Below are positions 11,181 to 34,269 of a DNA stretch of 64,000 nt, piece after piece (position 1 is the stretch's first letter; each line of letters begins with the position of its first letter). The position numbers and the translations under genes are program-made. The stretch covers positions 42,674,664 to 42,738,663 of the forward strand of contig CM054177.1 of the NCBI GenBank assembly GCA_028829895.1, written 5' to 3'. This DNA comes from Sinotaia quadrata (Eukaryota > Mollusca > Gastropoda > Architaenioglossa > Viviparidae). The notes beneath the pieces were generated by a model. That model was not told the origin of the DNA and searched no databases. It saw nothing but the letters and a program-made list of their open reading frames with translations.

Positions 11181-11986
11181 ATTGGCTGGTTTTAACTAAG
11201 AACTCACTGGTGGGCTTTAAATTAAACTTCATTTACATTTTTAGATGCAAGAGCATCTTTTACATACTTTTACTGGAAAGCGGGGGGTATATATAAATAT
11301 CATAACACTAGTAATATTTTTTTCTTTGGGAAGACTAACAAACAAACACTGTTAGTATATTTTTTCACTTTATAATTCATTGTGTACAAACAATTAAAAC
11401 ACATTCTGTATCTAACAGCTTTCCTGACAGTTCAGTTTAATTATAATGATCTCTGACACAAACAGATGAATGAAGTGGCAGATGAATTTTAAAATTACCA
11501 AAGAAAGGACCCTTTTGAATTAAAAAGAATCAGTGCCACAAGAAGAGTCTCTATCAGATACTGAAATTCCAACAAGTTTTGATAAATATGCTCTAGTACT
11601 CACCAGTGTCACCAAAATAGCCTGGTGAACCAATTAATGAACAAAATCATATTTTGTGAATGCATTATAATGAATATATGTATATTTAATGCTAAAAAAT
11701 AAAAAAATTAAGTATTAGTAAAACAAGCAACTACAAATGTTTATTTCTTTTTCTGAGACTATGGATGACAACTGGGGGTTTTAGTAACTGAAAAATAAAT
11801 TGTAATAAATAAAATGTTAATATACACTGTGATGAAACATATATACTGCAGTTATGTACATATAAGAAAATTAAAAAAAATATAATGACCATTAAGTATA
11901 TACATTAAAGACAGGCAAAAAGAAAATCCTAAATGTAAACACAAACACAACAAAACTACAGTGACTCTAGTTAAAATCAACTAAAT
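11181..11986. other. 3' flank and probable 3' UTR of the small minus-strand gene
   Basis: AT-rich. Minus-strand AATAAA motifs occur, for example at 11740-11745, which would place poly(A) about 240 bases past the stop codon. No other gene seen. Confidence 0.4.
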
Positions 11987-14900
11987 TTAACTGATGACAT
12001 CACCAAAGTTAAGTTCTGTTGCATAATGTTCATCTCCATCAGTAATTGTTATTTTTCTTTTACCAGCTTCAAAAAGCAAACCTACTGATGCAAAATGTCA
12101 GCCATTTCTTTTACCAGCTTCAAAAAGCAAACCTACTGATGCAAAATGTCAGCCATTTCTTTTACCAGCAAAAAGCAAACCTACTGATGCAAAATGTCAG
12201 CCATTTCTGTCATTATTCTAGGGTACTCTTAGGGGTTAGAAACTTACTAACAGCTACTAAAACATTTATGATAATTAGTTAAAAAGATGTTCATATTTTT
12301 ACACTCAACGCTTACATTCAACAAGCAGAATTAATTAAAATGTGACAGTAAGACTTTGACAAAAAAAAAAAAGGAAATGATAAATAAATTATATTTATTT
12401 ATATTTCTTGAATATTTCAATATGGACAAAGTATACTGGCTTTAGCACTATGGTTAATGAAACACAAATATTGAAATTTAATTTTTGTACAACACTACAT
12501 TATACCTAATGTAAAAGAGAAGAAACTCTTTCTAACCAAATTTTTATCAAGGAAATTATGATTTAATCTTATATCTGATAGATTTTATATCTGTATGTGT
12601 GTTTTTCATGCACGTGTGTGTGTGCATGCATGTGTGTGCGTGCGTGCATGTGTGTGTGTGTGTGTGTGTGTGTGTTTGTGCATGATCCTTCTCCAATTAA
12701 AATTTATATATAATTTTAATGAAATAAAATTAATAAAATATTATATCATATTATTTAAATATATTTTTTAAATAAGGGGACTTGACTTAAAATAGGTATG
12801 CAGCTTATAACATAATTAAAAACACTTTAAATATTAAAAATTAAAAATAGATTTTTAGTTACCATTTTTGTACATGTAAATATATTTTAAAATATTTGCA
12901 AATATCTGTAAGAAAAAAACTGAAAACAGAAAACAACTGCTGGTAATTAGCTGCAATTTAAATTAAGCAAAATACTATTAGTGACGGGATCACTGAATCA
13001 GTCTAATTATTGGAATTTGAGATGGGCAAGCTCAAACAGGTAATTCACCGAAAACAAAAGTTTGTGATGGTACAGCGAATCAATAAAAATTAGCACAGTA
13101 CTATCATTTGCAAGCTCATGGCCTTCTCACAACAGAGGAACAACAGAAACAAGGTATAAATAAAAAGGTATTTTCCATTTTTTTTCAAACCTAAGGGGAG
13201 TTCAATAAAATACTTTCAAACAAATTTATGGTGACTATAAAATTATTTAAGAGCATCATTGTGTCACAGGAAAAGAACACATACATTACATACCTGCAAA
13301 GTTTTGAAGCTGAAAATCAGAATTGTTAGGAGGTAGTGGTTGGTTGAATCGCCTCATTGTATGATCTGTGGAATGTGTAGCTCGAAAAACTATTGGTTCA
13401 CTCACACTAGTAGATGGTTGGCTGGCATGCTAAAAAACAAACAAAACAACAAGGATCACAAAATGTAAAAAGAATGTTTATAAAAGTCACACAAATCCAT
13501 TACTAGTTACCTGTATTTTCACACAGGTATATGTGTCCAATATTAATGTTTTTATATCATGACTACATTGGAATATAAATGAGTCTGGTAAAAGAAGTGT
13601 GAGACTTCTTGCAATAAATTAATTGAAGAGCACAGTGCTGTGAGGTAAAGATGCTAGCCTCCAATCAAAGGGTCAAGAGTTCAAGTCCAATCTTGGTCAT
13701 TTTGATCTTTCTTAATTCATCCCCTAATCAAGAATGTTGAGTGTAGTGGACATGACTGTAAACACTTCATTCTCTACCTCACAAATGCAGAGTGTAGTGG
13801 AAACAACAGCAAGCACTTCACTCCCCTCACAAATGGTGAATGTAGTGGACACGACTGCAAGCAAGTACTTCATTCTCCACCTTACAAATGGTGAGTGTAG
13901 TGGTCCCAAACAAGCATTTCACTCTCTACCTCATGAACAGTGATGTGACTGCAAGCAAGCACTTCACGAATGGTGAATGTAGTTAGACATGACTGAAAGC
14001 ACTTCACCCTCTAGCTCATAAGTGCTGAGTGAAGTGACCATGACCGTAAGCACTTCACTTCCTGTTTCATGAGTGCTGAGTATAATGACCATGACCATAA
14101 GCACTTCACTCTGGCTCATGAGTGATGAGTGTAATGGCAATGACCATAAGCACTTCACTCTGGCTCATGAGTGATGAGTGTAATGGCAATGGCTGTAAGC
14201 GTTTAACTCCCTAGTTCATGAATGCTGGGTGTAAATGCTTAGAGTTCTTTGGAGAATTAGCACAAATAAAAGTTCATTGATTATTTATATATTAAGAGCT
14301 CTTTGGAGAATTAGCACAAATAAAAAGGTAATTGATTATTTATATATTAAAGACCTTTTTTGTAAGCTAAAACTAAAGATGGAAAGACAAAATTTAAATT
14401 ATTATCTAAACACTCCTTAATTTATCTCTGATTTAAAGTGTGATGTGATTTTAATCCCTATAATACTGGTTGTAATTTATAAAAAGAAATATTACCATGG
14501 CATAAAAAATTCACTTATAATGGCTTCTTAATTGCTTGCTGTTTTTTTTCTAAAGCTAAGTAAAAGCCTTCTTTTAAATATTAGAAACAAAGGAAATAAA
14601 ACATTAATTATCTTTAGCTGATAATGAAAATAAATCATCCCCTGTGTGTATGCATGTGTGTGTATGTGTGGTTGTGTGAGAGAGAATTATAGAGAGCGGC
14701 TGGTCAAATGAAAGACAAACAGATATAGAAATGATAGAATAATTACACTTTTTCTCTTGACATTAACAATCTCATAATTATTTGTTTCTTTTAAAGATGA
14801 CAAAAATGTAATTAGCTAAATGATATGAATAAAAGCAATAATCAACTGCATACACACACACACTGCCAAAACAATTTAATCAACAGTGAAAAAGAGTGAA

Positions 14901-15874
14901 CTCAAAGAAGAATCCAAATCTCAAGTTACAAAGTCACAGCACTTGGAATGCTGGACTGTTTCCAGAAGTCATTAAGACTTTGTGTCAAAGAGGTGCTAGA
15001 TGAATGTTTAAATCTGAAAGGCCATCTTCATGCAGTTTAAAGAAATCTACAAATTATTCCCTTCAGAGAAGAATTTTTTCATAATGGTGGTAAACAATAC
15101 TGTAAAATACCACAATCTCCTTTTCAGCCGGTGTCAAATTCTCTAATTATAATGGTATAACTCATTTGATTTCACACTGTATGGGACCAAAATCAGAAAT
15201 TGCTTGAATTAACTAAACACCCCAAAATGGCAGTAACTATTGAATGTATGACAGATTAAAGTAGATTGCTTTATTTTTATTATCTCCATAATCTACACTA
15301 AAATACAATCAATCTCAAATGCTCAGCTTTTTACCCAGTGCTGAACATATCTGAAATGAAAATATATGCATAGTAAGAAACATAAAAACACTAAAATCAT
15401 TTTTTTAAAAATATTCAATCTTTCTTTTGAGAAAAATCAAAGAAGCTAACTTAGTTGGTATAGACTATGATAATATTTTCCTAGTCAAAATTATATTGCT
15501 GAACAGTTTTAAAAAACTGATGCTGAGTTATGATGACACAAACTGCAATATTTTCTTTTAGAGTAGGAATATGAAGGTACCTTTGCCTACCATATTTCCT
15601 TGTAGAGTAAGGTCCCCTTCCCTGTAATTTAGATCTTTTATTTTGGACTACCTTGTAGTTTGAAGAGGAATCCTATTGTCAGAAGTCATAGCTGGGTACT
15701 TCTTTAAATTAAATAAAGATTATACTTTCCTTTCCTTTGTTATTTGGATTAAATATGTTGTTTTGATTCATAATGTAGAGAAAATAAATAGGAATTCACG
15801 GTGACACGTTGCATGCCTGAGAGGGACTTTACCTTGTTTCCTGTCACAGATGCAGTGCCATGAATATTTTCCAT
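11987..15874 (-). CDS. Small protein of unknown function (85 or 91 aa), three coding exons
   Basis: Exons on the minus strand are 15874-15833, 13429-13294 and 12066-11987 (or 12084-11987). The ATG at 15874 is preceded by an in-frame TAA. Exon 1 encodes MENIHGTASVTGNK and ends with donor GTAAAG in phase 0. Exon 2 follows a strong acceptor (tttgttttttag), is open in only one frame, includes FRATHSTDHTMRRFNQPLP and ends with donor GTATGT in phase 1. Exon 3 encodes GKRKITITDGDEHYATELNF before TAA. Two acceptors six codons apart both keep phase. There is no signal peptide or membrane segment; the N-terminal half is probably disordered. I do not recognise the family. A 5' UTR exon ending near 20313 is likely, which would make the gene divergent from GALT. 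Confidence 0.6.
12046..12200. repeat. 51-bp tandem repeat, three copies, spanning a 3' splice site
   Basis: Units contain CTTTTACCAGCTTCAAAAAG, then CAAACCTACTGATGCAAAAT. The third copy lacks six bases. On the minus strand each unit contains the acceptor used by the last exon of the small gene, so the splice site is present three times. Only the copy nearest 12066-12084 leads into an open frame; the others reach a TGA within about a dozen codons. Confidence 0.85.
12612..12681. repeat. (TG)n microsatellite
   Basis: Imperfect TG/TGCA dinucleotide tract in the last intron of the small minus-strand gene. Confidence 0.9.
13620..13700 (+). mobile_element. tRNA-derived SINE fragment
   Basis: GAGTTCAAGTCC matches an internal RNA polymerase III B box (GTTCRANNC), and an A-box-like GGTAAAGATGCTAGCCTCC lies about 35 bases upstream, as in tRNA-headed SINEs. 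There is no clear body or tail, so it is a fragment in an intron. Confidence 0.4.
13725..14235. repeat. Degenerate minisatellite, about 50 bp
   Basis: About ten diverged units with the core GTGAATGTAGTGGACATGAC, then GCAAGCACTTCACTC. It produces short spurious frames on both strands. Confidence 0.8.
14236..15832. other. Intron of the small minus-strand gene
   Basis: AT-rich, with a short tandem duplication at 14240-14350 (TTCTTTGGAGAATTAGCACA, two copies). No further exon could be supported. Confidence 0.4.
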
Positions 15875-16418
15875 AATATATTAGTACTATTACAAACTTT
15901 GCTCAAACTTAATAAACATTTTATCATAAAATTTATACTACATAAGCAGTCAAGATATCCAAGAGCTTTTAGCACTGCATAGTGTGAAACTTTTAAAAGC
16001 AAAAGAAAAACTAATACCGTGGCTTCATGTCAAACAGCAGAGAGTCTAAATGAAAAAGAAAAGCTATTCAATGTTTGTCATTTTGAAAAAAATAAAAATC
16101 AAGTATTTTTAAGGCTAGAAAAAATACAATAAAAAAATAACCTCATAAAAAAATATAATTAAAGGTGGCTAATGGTGATGGTTTATAACAATCCACTATT
16201 TATGTGAGTATAAAAACTCAAATTATATGCATATTTAATTTTTAAAATATTTTTCTTTAACAAAAATAAGTATAATCAAAGATTCAGATTAAGAATACAA
16301 GTAGAGTAACTCATATTTTCAAAAATACATGAAACATCAAGATATGCTGTTGATGCATACAAAAAATTAAAATATGTTTTATTCATCTGATCATATAGGA
16401 CCACAAAAACAAAACAAT

Positions 16419-16452
16419 GTGTGTGTGTGTGTGTGTGTGCGCGTGTGCGTGC
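16419..16452. repeat. (TG)n microsatellite
   Basis: TG dinucleotide run followed by CGCG/TGCG variants. Confidence 0.9.
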
Positions 16453-17009
16453 AGTTACACACATACTTATAAACAAATGTGTAATATGCATAAATACACA
16501 CACATATAAGTAGAGAAAAAACAACTGGCCATTAGGACTGTCATTTTCATTAAATATATTTGCAGAATTCATTTCAATAGCAGTTAGGAAAGGTTAGTAA
16601 TTATTTTTTTAAAAGAAAGAAATTTAAAAGAAAGAAAAATAAATAATTGTATCTTGTCTTGTTCTTCTTTTCCAAGAATGTTTTCATAGTTTTATAATAT
16701 ATGCTAAACTGTATCTTAGAAATTGTGACTCAATAAATCAATTAGACACAAATTTGAGTAAAACAATTTAAAATTAGAAAATGTGTTTATGATGGAAGAA
16801 AAACTAATATAAAAGCATAAAGTGCACTAGAGATGTCAGTCTGCTTATTAGGTGGCTAATAAATGTGTTCTTAAACCCTTTATTATACACAATAAGTCAT
16901 AATGATCAAAGGGCTATAAATTAATGATGGTGGGTTCTTTTTCTTCGCTTGTTTGCTTTTTTAAAAGAAGAACCCCATTGCCCATTATGATAGTCAGTGC
17001 ACAGATACC

Positions 17010-17035
17010 ACACATACACACACACAACACACACA

Positions 17036-17089
<54 letters not shown>
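17010..17089. repeat. (CA)n microsatellite
   Basis: About 80 bp of CA repeats with a few interruptions. It gives spurious HTHTHT or CVCVCV frames. Confidence 0.95.
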
Positions 17090-17090
<1 letters not shown>

Positions 17091-17479
17091 GACATATAAA
17101 ACCAACGTACAGACACACAGATACAACACACCCACACATATACACAAACAAAATTGACCTATAAAAACTTATGTTTAAAAAATGGAACATTAGAAATGCT
17201 GTAATGAAACCTTGTATAAATATAACAAACTAAAACAATAAAAATAAATCACAATCAGTTAACTTTAATGAACAAATCAACAAAACAGCCAATAGTTATT
17301 AACATTTTCTTAATAAATTTATATCTTTTTTTAATATTTGCTTTAATAGTTACTTAAAATTATAAGTGCTCACACATAATAGCACTTTCTATTTTTAAAA
17401 AAAAGATAAAGAAAACTAACCCAAATGAAATTTAAAAAAAGATTCCGATTAAATAGCCCACCATCCAGTTTTACCAGTG

Positions 17480-17610
17480 TAGTAATGTAGATATGGTAAC
17501 TATATTCTGCTCTTCAAGTAGTGTGACAGGGTCAATGGCAGCTAATCCAGTGATTGCCTGAATCCAGACCTTTCAATTGGAAAGCCATGTTCTAGAACTT
17601 TTACTATCAT
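17480..17610 (-). mobile_element. tRNA-derived SINE fragment
   Basis: On the minus strand CTTTCCAATTGAAAGGTCTG followed by GATTCAGGC resembles the anticodon arm and T arm of a tRNA-like SINE head. The following segment ends TGTCACAC. Diverged; intronic. Confidence 0.35.
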
Positions 17611-20312
17611 ATGCAAAGCTAATATGGATTTTAAAAACACTGTTTTAAAAAAAATGCATACCCTATTATAACATCAGAAACAGCAACAATACATTTCTTC
17701 CTGGGTGTTATATCCACTAATCATCATACTACTTGAAAAGTAAATAAATAAAATATATAGTTATGCAATTTAATTTTTCAAGCCAGCCTTCAGTTAATCT
17801 AGTCATAGCACTGTAATAAAATAAAAGTGATAATAAAAAAAGAATTTGCATTTTATATATTCAGAACTACTGTTTATAAATAGCTGATTGATAAAAGTGT
17901 TAGAAAATCTTGTTTTGAAAAGCATGTTAAAGCTTATAATAAAATACAAAGCACATGTATTTTGGTTTAAGGTATGCTGATATAGCTGTTACATTAGTAT
18001 AAAATATGCATAACTGCAAAGCATTTTAATACAAATTCACACTAGCAAATGTTACTTTGCAATCAGCAAGATCATGCTGAAAAGCTTAAAATTCAACGCA
18101 TGAATCTTTTACCCAATATGAAGTCTTCTCTTCAACTCAAGATGCCAAATATGTAGTGTACATCTCTTAAGAGTCAGTTGTCAGCAAAACAAACATTGTA
18201 GCCTTGAAACAAAAATAAACAGTAACAAAAAGGTGCCAACACACTAATGAAAGAAACCAGAAATAAGCATTGAAAATTGCTGAGAATAACAGCTTTTTCA
18301 TTTAAACCAGTATTAAGTAACAAAAATGTAACAAAATGTTAACAAGTGACAAGGAGTCCAGGTCAACCGTGGAAATAAGTTACATTCTTGGACTTAGGTG
18401 TTCTGATTAAATCTAAAATTACAAATACACATTCACAATTAGATGCTAATATGAAATAATATGTTTCTGCAAGATTTTTAATGTTATAAACAGTTTCACA
18501 AACAGTTAGAATGAAGGTGGTATCATGGGTCTCACAAGTGCTCTTTTTTATTCTGAAGGTGAACCAGGGACATTCAAGCAGTCTTGTTATACTGAAGGTA
18601 AGTCACATGGCCAATGCCAACAAATCTGCACTAATGTCTCCATCTCATGCTAATGGCATAACTTAACTGGACAACAAGAGCAAAAAAAGTCTTGATCATG
18701 TTTGGTGGAGCACAATTAACCACTTGATTTCATCGTGTGTGGTTGCTAGGAGATATTTTTGCAGGCTTGGTAAAAGTTGACAATTTTGGAGTTGTTATGG
18801 ATGAGACTAAAAGTCAGAACTTTTTCCATCTTCTTAAAGGTGACAGGTCCCAACAGCTAAGAGATTTTGGTATTTTGGTACTTCCATATTTAGCATGTAT
18901 GTGTGTGAAAGTGGATTTCAAACATGAAGAAAAAAAAACAACTACAAGAGCTGGCTAAGTGATAGTTCTTTGTTGCATTTATTGAGACTTTCTACAATGA
19001 ATACACAGGTTGACTTTTATGAGAATGAGTGAAGGAGTCAGAATGCCTACAGAGCACTTATTGAGTTTAATTGTAATTTGTGAGTGAGCGTATTTTTCTT
19101 TTATCCATATGTAGCATTAGTATTTGTAACAATGCTATTATTTAAAAGCCCAAGTCTTAAAAACAACAGGATGTTTTGTTATTGCATTTTAACCCTGCTA
19201 TTGTTCTCACCATCATAATTTTTATTGAAAATCACTCTAATCTTGGTACATTTGTGGTTTTTAATTAACATACCTTCTCAATGATTTTAAGAAATAATTG
19301 TGAGGCCCTTGAATAGACTAAGAAAATCTAGCCCCCAGTGATTCATTGTTTATATCAAGGAGTCAAGGAACATATCCAAGAATGCATTAACACTTTTTAA
19401 CAAATTAAAATCACAATTCTATTCCAAACATTTTAATAATATACATTTTAAAAATCCTTCTTCAATTCAATTGAAAATTAAAATGAAAGTTTAGAGAAAT
19501 TAACACAATGTTAGGAGATAAAATTATTTTTTAATTTAGCAAATATCAGAATAAGTTCATGTGCATATAAAAATATAATACACACCACAGAAGCTGAACA
19601 TGCTAAACACAATTGATCATCACATTTACATGAAGACAGCATATATTAGTATTATATATATGATAGAACAAGGATCAGAAATATAGATCCAAAGATTCCT
19701 GGACAGACTATATGTGCTATAAACTATGCCTAGATTATGCCAAATACAAATAACCTGGATTCTTCAAAGTGGTAACCCAAACTGTTTATGATTATTATTT
19801 CATGTGGTTTGATTATCTTATAATTATTTCTTTTGCATGAATCTAAACTAGCATGATCAATATAGGTGGTAATTAGGTGCAAAAAATTTTGTTTGAGCCT
19901 ACTAAATACGACATGAGAAGAAATTTTGAATTTAAAAATACCCTATTTAAAAAAAATTATTACTGTATTTCATTATCTGACAGAAAATAGGTAGGATAAC
20001 TAGGTCTCCTATCATAATATAAGTTAGTTAAAAAGAAATGATACCAAAGAAAAAAGTAGTGGTAGTATAGAAATTTAATTCAGAATTACAAGTAAGAGAG
20101 TATATTAATTATGTAAACTTGATTGGATTGTCTACCTTAAATAAGATTATCAGACGATTTAATTTGATAGGCCTACATCTAGAATCTGTTTATAAATTTA
20201 TTTTACATATTATTGTGCCCTAAGAAATATATTAAGAAATTTAGAGGCTGAATGTGAAAGTGAATAAAACACAATATGAAATCAGTGTATTTATAATTAA
20301 TGAATCCATACC

Positions 20313-20786
20313 TCTTTCAGAAGCGTAAATTTTCCCCTCGTTTTGTTGTAGCTATACATTCTTTTCCTTTTCTATATTGATCGCCGATACACATTTAACA
20401 AAATGACAGTACTTGTAACCAATGTAAAAGTTATTAACCACACTTCATTTCCATTTAAGATACAGTTTCTGTCTTACATAAATAAAACAAGAGAACTCAT
20501 ACAACAGCAATTTATGAGAATCACTGATCTCGATTGATTATACTAACGAGATCAGTGCACTAGATTAGATTACTTAATACTATTTGTATTGGCGGCTACT
20601 TTCACTATTAAAAAGGTCGCACAAACTACTAAACTTCAATATAACATTGTCGACCTTTCTTTAAATAACTGTTAACTGCCGTGCGCACATGTAATATTCT
20701 AATTTCTATTCCAAACTTGGTAGAACGCGTTGCGTAGTGGTGTCCACCATCTTGAAACTGAGGAAGCTACATTTCGAGCATGCGCA
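20313..20786. promoter_or_regulatory. Likely bidirectional promoter of GALT and the small minus-strand gene
   Basis: A less AT-rich, CpG-containing patch (GTCGAC, GTGCGCAC, ACGCGTTGCG) lies directly upstream of the GALT start at 20787. On the minus strand the sequence ending GCTTCTGAAAGAG is followed by GTATGG, a good donor. It would be a 5' UTR exon, since no frame through it is open into the donor. The core elements are not TATA-like, consistent with a housekeeping promoter. Confidence 0.45.
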
Positions 20787-31406
<10,620 letters not shown>

Positions 31407-31775
31407 GTGCTTGTTTAGTAAATAGCGTGGATTATATTTATCTTGTAGCTTGACTAATATGCACTTTGTAAGTGATGTTCAAGTGGGTGGTGTGACTGCA
31501 ATAGTATGACTGTTTCTTGTCGAGGATGTGCTGATCCCGGACCATAGGCTGGATTTGCATTTGATTGGATAGATGAACAGAAAATATAATTCTTTATATC
31601 ATCATTCAACATCTTAGCATTTTTGTGTATAGAATTACAACATATTTCCTATAAAACTAATATTTCTGCTTGCTCTTGACTTAGAAATGTAGCCTACACT
31701 TGGTTTGTAAAACTGAGGTTTTTTATCAAATGTTTACTGTTTAAAGAGTGAATTGTCCAGCTTTATTGTATGTTT

Positions 31776-32289
31776 ATTAAAATCTGTGATAGAATTTTTA
31801 GATTTACTTTACATATTTTTTTTGTTTTGTTAGTGACAGTGGATGATGCCTCAGGGATTACTGTACAAAAATAACATTGTCTCATATGTACTGATCACCA
31901 GGGTGGTTTTATACTGCCTTTTAATGTGGATCTGGTAAATGTTAAAACTTGAACAAAAAAAATTTCTCTGATTAGACTTGTTTAAATGGCTTGAGTTCTG
32001 GTATTAATATGCCTGGGTGTGCTTGCAACTTTTGCTTGTTTTTCTTTTATGTATACACTTGGCTTTTTGCTGATTCTCCTCCTCCTCCCCCCCCCCTCCA
32101 GTTTTATTAAATCAATTTTCAGACATGGCATATATGTTATATATTTATATATTTTTCTTTCTCAGAAATCATCCTTATGCTTCTTCCTGCTTTTTTATGC
32201 TCAAAGGTCAGGGAGGCAATTGTATAAAATATATCTAAATGAAAAATAATAAGATCTTATCAGTTTTGTTTGTAAACGAGTTGAATAAA
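31776..32289 (+). terminator. GALT 3' UTR with candidate polyadenylation signals
   Basis: After the stop at 31406 an ATTAAA occurs near 31777 and a canonical AATAAA at 32284-32289, followed by a GT-rich stretch. Either could end the GALT mRNA. Confidence 0.45.
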
Positions 32290-32399
32290 AATGTTTAATA
32301 CTAGAAAATGTTAGTACTTTGTGCATCCGTATGTAGTCTTTGTATTTGTTTTGGTGGCAGCTTGTGTAGTAATTGACTGTAAATGAGCTCAAGGCTTTT

Positions 32400-32880
32400 T
32401 ATAATGGTGGTGTGATGTCTTGAGTCTGTTGCCAGGAGATTTGTCCTGATTTTTCTTGTATATGTTCTGCATTTTTGCCAGTTCTTTTGTATGGGATATG
32501 TGTGTTGCTCCATGTGTAGCTGTATGTTGTTGCTTCCCTACCTTTTATCACTTCCTGGTATGTTGGTAAGGACTTGCGGGAACATTGTCTATGTATTTTT
32601 GTCTTATATTGTTTGTATTGTGTTTGTAATAACTGTGGTTGTGTTTATTTTGGTTGATTGGATTATGAGGAAGAGGGAGTCTGTGATTATTAGTAGTTGT
32701 GGTAGAGTGGCGTTTGTATTGTTTGTGTTCTAATGCTTAAGTATCTGCGAGCTCTTTGTTAGTATGCAGTGTAGGAGTTGGGTTGAGTGTTATGCTGCTC
32801 CTGAATCTACATGCAGTGTTCTCAGGGTCTGCTAGTAAAGGGACAATACTTAGCAGAGGCTTCACCATTGTAGTAGTTAA
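32400..32880 (-). pseudogene. A+C-rich coding-like tract, possible retroelement debris
   Basis: The minus strand is unusually rich in A and C with few stops. It reads LHTNKELADT, a stop, then LEHKQYKRHSTTTTNNHRLP and so on for about 65 codons. The composition resembles the LINE fragment near 10.5 kb. No domain is recognised. Confidence 0.3.
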
Positions 32881-32882
32881 AG

Positions 32883-33030
32883 CAGTGGTTCCCCAACATT
32901 TTTGTTCACGGCACCCTTTGTGTATCAGAATTTTTCTAAAGCAACCAATTGTGTTTATGTTAGGGTAGGTAAAAAATAATCCCATGGCACCCCTGTGACT
33001 CGGCCGCTGTGCACACTTTGGGAAACATTG
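32883..33030. mobile_element. hAT-like MITE, 148 bp
   Basis: The left end is CAGTGGTTCCCCAACA and the right end is the reverse complement of CAATGTTTCCCAAAGT. The flanking octamers AGTTAAAG and AGTAAAAA match at six of eight positions, consistent with an eroded 8-bp hAT target duplication. The ends resemble those of the element at 5569-6109. Confidence 0.6.
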
Positions 33031-33559
33031 AGTAAAAAATAAAGTACATACTGAACTTAAGAGACATGCATACAAAAAAAACAGCAGAAGAGTACATCAT
33101 CTATGGGAAGACTATCAAAGAGATGGACAAAAAGACAACAATGGTTCACCTGAACCCACCAGATAACAGTCATCACCAGACTTAATTGTAACATAGCCCA
33201 TGATAACACTGGATAAGTGACTATTTATACAAGAACAACCCAATTATGGTAAACACACAAAGGTACATACATTCTTCACAATGATATCAAATAAACAAAT
33301 CAGGTATCTATCAATAGGTTCATGGAACGTGTATGCAAGAACTTTAAAAGAACAGAGCAATATACAAATAACATCTTGTAATAGCAGCAATAAATCAGCC
33401 CTTCCACTTACTTCAGCAAATAGGAAAATGTATGCACTACTCTTTTGGTGGAGTAAAATGCTTGGAAACTCAGTGCAAACCCATCCACACACACAAAAAA
33501 AAGAAGACAACAAAACAGCATCAAGATGAAGTATTTTTAAAAATACAGATAACCAACTA

Positions 33560-33830
33560 GCAATACTCCAAGCCTAGAAAATGTGATAGAATATTATTAA
33601 TAGAGTTCCTAGAACACTAAACCAGCAATACAGAGTATTAACACTTGCTAGTACACCAAAACAGCATGATATTAATACAATTTCTAGAACAAAACATTAA
33701 AATACTTATACAATTCCAAAAACAGCACGAATTCGTGATAGAGTATTTACACAATTCCTAGAACAACAAAATATGACAGATGTATTGATACAATTCCTAG
33801 AACACCAAAATTGTACACACAGAAATGCCC
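33560..33830. repeat. Degenerate minisatellite with AATTCCTAGAACA core
   Basis: About six diverged units containing (A/T)ACAATTCCTAGAACACCAA or a variant, roughly 45-50 bp apart. Confidence 0.65.
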
Positions 33831-34269
33831 ATCATGAAACTACAAGACACAGATGTCATAAAATTCCTATCAGACAATTTAAAACAAACATTACATCCAC
33901 AATTGGTGGTGGGGTGGGAAGAATCCAACAATACATCAACACCCGAGGACTTCATATTTTGAAGGTTGGATCAATGCATTAAAATCACATTTACAAGGAT
34001 GGCTATAAAACAAGCATAGGAGGAGCCTACCACTCCCATACTGGCACCTACACATTTAACAACTATGCTATCTCTTCCACAGGATAACAGGTGAACTAGT
34101 AGGAATTTAATAAGTGCTCAAGCAAATAAACATACTGTAGTCTTTCTTCACACATATATTTTACAATAAATCATCCTGGATTCTCTATAAAATGCATATA
34201 ACCAAAAAACATTCACTATCACTAAAACCATAGGGAATATACTTTAACCAACATTAGAACAGAGGGACA

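Larger units (their letters stand above)
15875..20312. other. Probable first intron of the small minus-strand gene
   Basis: AT-rich, with two microsatellites and a SINE-like fragment. An open frame at 18737-18958 begins with a non-ATG codon and matches nothing I know. No exon is supported. Confidence 0.4.

Noticed and set aside
13724..14158. Open frames rich in VMVTSLST or ECSGHDC-like repeats
   Set aside because: They come from a 50-bp minisatellite and change frame between copies.
16914..17190. Open frames of VCVCVC or HTHTHT
   Set aside because: Produced by a CA dinucleotide microsatellite.
18737..18958. Plus-strand open frame of about 73 codons
   Set aside because: Starts at a non-ATG codon, has no recognisable domain and no splice signals, and lies in AT-rich intronic DNA.
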